From NCBI GenBank assembly GCA_937907165.1, contig CALCUH010000225.1, forward strand, positions 1 through 35,551: a DNA stretch of 35,551 nt. The letters run 5' to 3'. The stretch comes from an uncultured Bacteroidales bacterium (GTDB lineage Bacteria; Bacteroidota; Bacteroidia; Bacteroidales; Paludibacteraceae). The first letter of the stretch is position 1. Each line of letters begins with the position of its first letter. The notes below the pieces were generated by a model. It was not told the DNA's origin. It saw nothing but the letters and a program-made list of their open reading frames with translations, and ran no database searches. Below are positions 34,535 to 35,551 of this stretch, one piece after another. Position numbers and translations under genes: made by a program.

Positions 34535-35164
34535 TTAAGAAATTTTTGTTTTCCACCGATATTTATAGAATATGGCAAAAGCGGTCAATGCGCCGATGAG
34601 CGCCCACATGATGTCTGTCTGCGTATCAAACGGATCGCCCTGAGCCCCCACGAAATCCTCAGCGCCTTCGACAGATAAAACCATCGTGGCGTATTCGATC
34701 AACTCATAGAGCGCACTCACCGCAAGAGAGACACTCACCGCAAGGAAAAAAGGGAAGAAACCGGTTTGCTTCACACCACGCACCGCCAATAATTGGCGAC
34801 ATGCCACGTAAGGAGTGAAACCTTGCATGAAATGGCCCAACTTATCATAATTGTTACGCGTCCACCCGAATGTCTCACCTAAGAAATCATCAGGATTGAA
34901 AAAAGGAACACGAGGATAAGAAAAAACACCACCGATAACAAGGACAATAGCGTGAAAAATAAATACCGCACTCAAGAACGTAGGGAAATGAACACCTCTA
35001 ACTATTAAAATGAGTATAGCCAATAGTCCTAAAAAAGCAGGAAAAGTCTCCATCACCCAAACCGTGGGATCATAAGACTCAAAAACTGTAAACGCACAAA
35101 GGACCAGCACACTCAAATAGAGGCGAAAATCTTTATTTTTCAGTATGTTAGAACCTTCTATCAA
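34535..35164 (-). CDS. DUF2238 (YjdF-type) integral membrane protein
   Basis: A 209-residue membrane protein with about six hydrophobic segments. RNNYDKLGHFMQGF, ALYELIEYATM and GDPFDTQTDIMWALIGA, with conserved His, Glu and Asp residues within or beside helices, are diagnostic of the DUF2238/YjdF family, whose function is not known. The start is TTG at 35164; a stop lies only a few codons upstream and no ATG is available before residue 38, so TTG (or a CTG seven codons on) must be used. It leads into the porin gene with a 9-base gap. Confidence 0.82.
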   Translation of the reverse strand: MIEGSNILKNKDFRLYLSVLVLCAFTVFESYDPTVWVMETFPAFLGLLAILILIVRGVHFPTFLSAVFIFHAIVLVIGGVFSYPRVPFFNPDDFLGETFGWTRNNYDKLGHFMQGFTPYVACRQLLAVRGVKQTGFFPFFLAVSVSLAVSALYELIEYATMVLSVEGAEDFVGAQGDPFDTQTDIMWALIGALTAFAIFYKYRWKTKIS

Positions 35165-35229
35165 AATTGACCTGTTTTATATTTTCAAGTTGGGCAAAAA
35201 CTTTCCAAACGCCTAACCCGCCTTACGTT

Positions 35230-35551
35230 TTAGAAAATCTGCTCGCGATTCCACATCACGATATTGTTCTTCTTCAACGCAGCTAAGCACTCCTCCAATT
35301 TATCCGGACGTATCACGACATTCGCGTTTTCTCCCTCAGAGAAAGCATACATATATTCGATGTAGATGCCTTCCTTCTCCAAAATGGACAATACGGAAGA
35401 TAGTGAACCCGCCGTATTACTGATCTTCAAGCAGATGACGTCCGTCAGAGAGACCGCAAACAAATTCGCACGGAGAATCTCCGCCGCCCTTTCCGGCTCG
35501 TGCACAATCACACGAAGAATGCCGAAATCGGAATTATCAGCCACACTAAAT
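35230..35551 (-). CDS. ACT-domain pair protein, C-terminal part (runs off right edge)
   Basis: The frame is open to the window edge and encodes the last 106 residues. It begins inside a first ACT domain (FSVADNSDFGILRVIV) and holds a complete second one (SNTAGSLSSVLSILEKEGIYIEYMYAF and what follows). Two tandem ACT domains without an enzyme domain are common in Bacteroidota proteins of about 140 residues, thought to sense amino acids, and often near phenylacetate-CoA ligase genes. A GTG at 35544 could be read as a start, but it falls in the middle of the conserved first domain, so the real start lies beyond the edge. Confidence 0.85.
   Translation of the reverse strand, partial: FSVADNSDFGILRVIVHEPERAAEILRANLFAVSLTDVICLKISNTAGSLSSVLSILEKEGIYIEYMYAFSEGENANVVIRPDKLEECLAALKKNNIVMWNREQIF

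Noticed and set aside
1..35551. CRISPR arrays, tRNA or rRNA genes, insertion sequences
   Set aside because: No regularly spaced direct repeats, cloverleaf sequences, rRNA-like segments or transposase frames were seen on either strand by reading; a dedicated program could still find weak cases.

Overview
The window looks like a chromosomal segment from a member of the Bacteroidales (phylum Bacteroidota). The grounds are the gene families: DUF6913 next to dapA, a Bacteroidota-type putative porin, an ACT-domain pair protein and lipobox lipoproteins. Starts lack obvious Shine-Dalgarno sequences, and several genes are preceded by TAnnTTTG-type -7 promoter elements. Genus cannot be decided from what I can see. 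No tRNA, rRNA, CRISPR array, insertion sequence or transposase was found.

Layout. (1) 1-438: the first 146 residues of a phage-like SbcC/gp46-type recombination ATPase, running off the left edge. (2) 519-3446: housekeeping genes nadD, gmk and yicC on the minus strand, with tsaB divergent, then a strong bidirectional terminator. (3) 3584-4450: a lone unknown lipoprotein. (4) 4564-28000: a surface-polysaccharide (capsule or O-antigen type) locus, all on the minus strand and bounded at its downstream end by a hairpin terminator at 4481-4524. (5) 28004-32280: truA, dapA, a DUF6913 protein and ligA. (6) 32309-35551: a putative porin, a DUF2238 membrane protein and the C-terminal part of an ACT-domain protein that runs off the right edge.

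The polysaccharide locus is read from high to low coordinates. Its first unit (28000-24301) has a WbpE/WlbC-like aminotransferase, RfbB and a second PLP aminotransferase. It is tied by a 3-base gap to truA and ends at a terminator (24228-24280). A 428-base gap follows with a promoter, a palindrome and two leader hairpins. The second unit holds a WbpD-like N-acetyltransferase, a WbpB-like dehydrogenase, Ugd, Glf, LicD, a Wzx-type flippase, a Wzy-type polymerase, three family-4 glycosyltransferases, a WbsX/GH99-like protein, a DUF4422 protein, two acetyltransferases, a beta-helix lipoprotein and a radical SAM/SPASM protein. Together these would make UDP-GlcA, UDP-galactofuranose and probably a 2,3-diamino-type uronic acid, assemble a repeat unit, flip it, polymerise it and decorate it. 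The initiating phosphosugar transferase, chain-length and export proteins, and several sugar-pathway steps are not in the window.

The middle of the locus (about 7-20 kb) is visibly richer in A+T than the flanks. It carries two decayed genes: a C-terminal scrap of an acyltransferase (7039-7281) and a licD pseudogene (9657-10218) with a frameshift, an in-frame stop and a lost C-terminus. This is the signature of repeated gene-cassette turnover.

I found no wholly new system that I can defend. The most interesting leads are the radical SAM and beta-helix genes embedded in the locus, the WbsX/DUF4422 pair, the partial Wbp pathway, the structured leader before the second unit, and the phage-like gene at the left edge.
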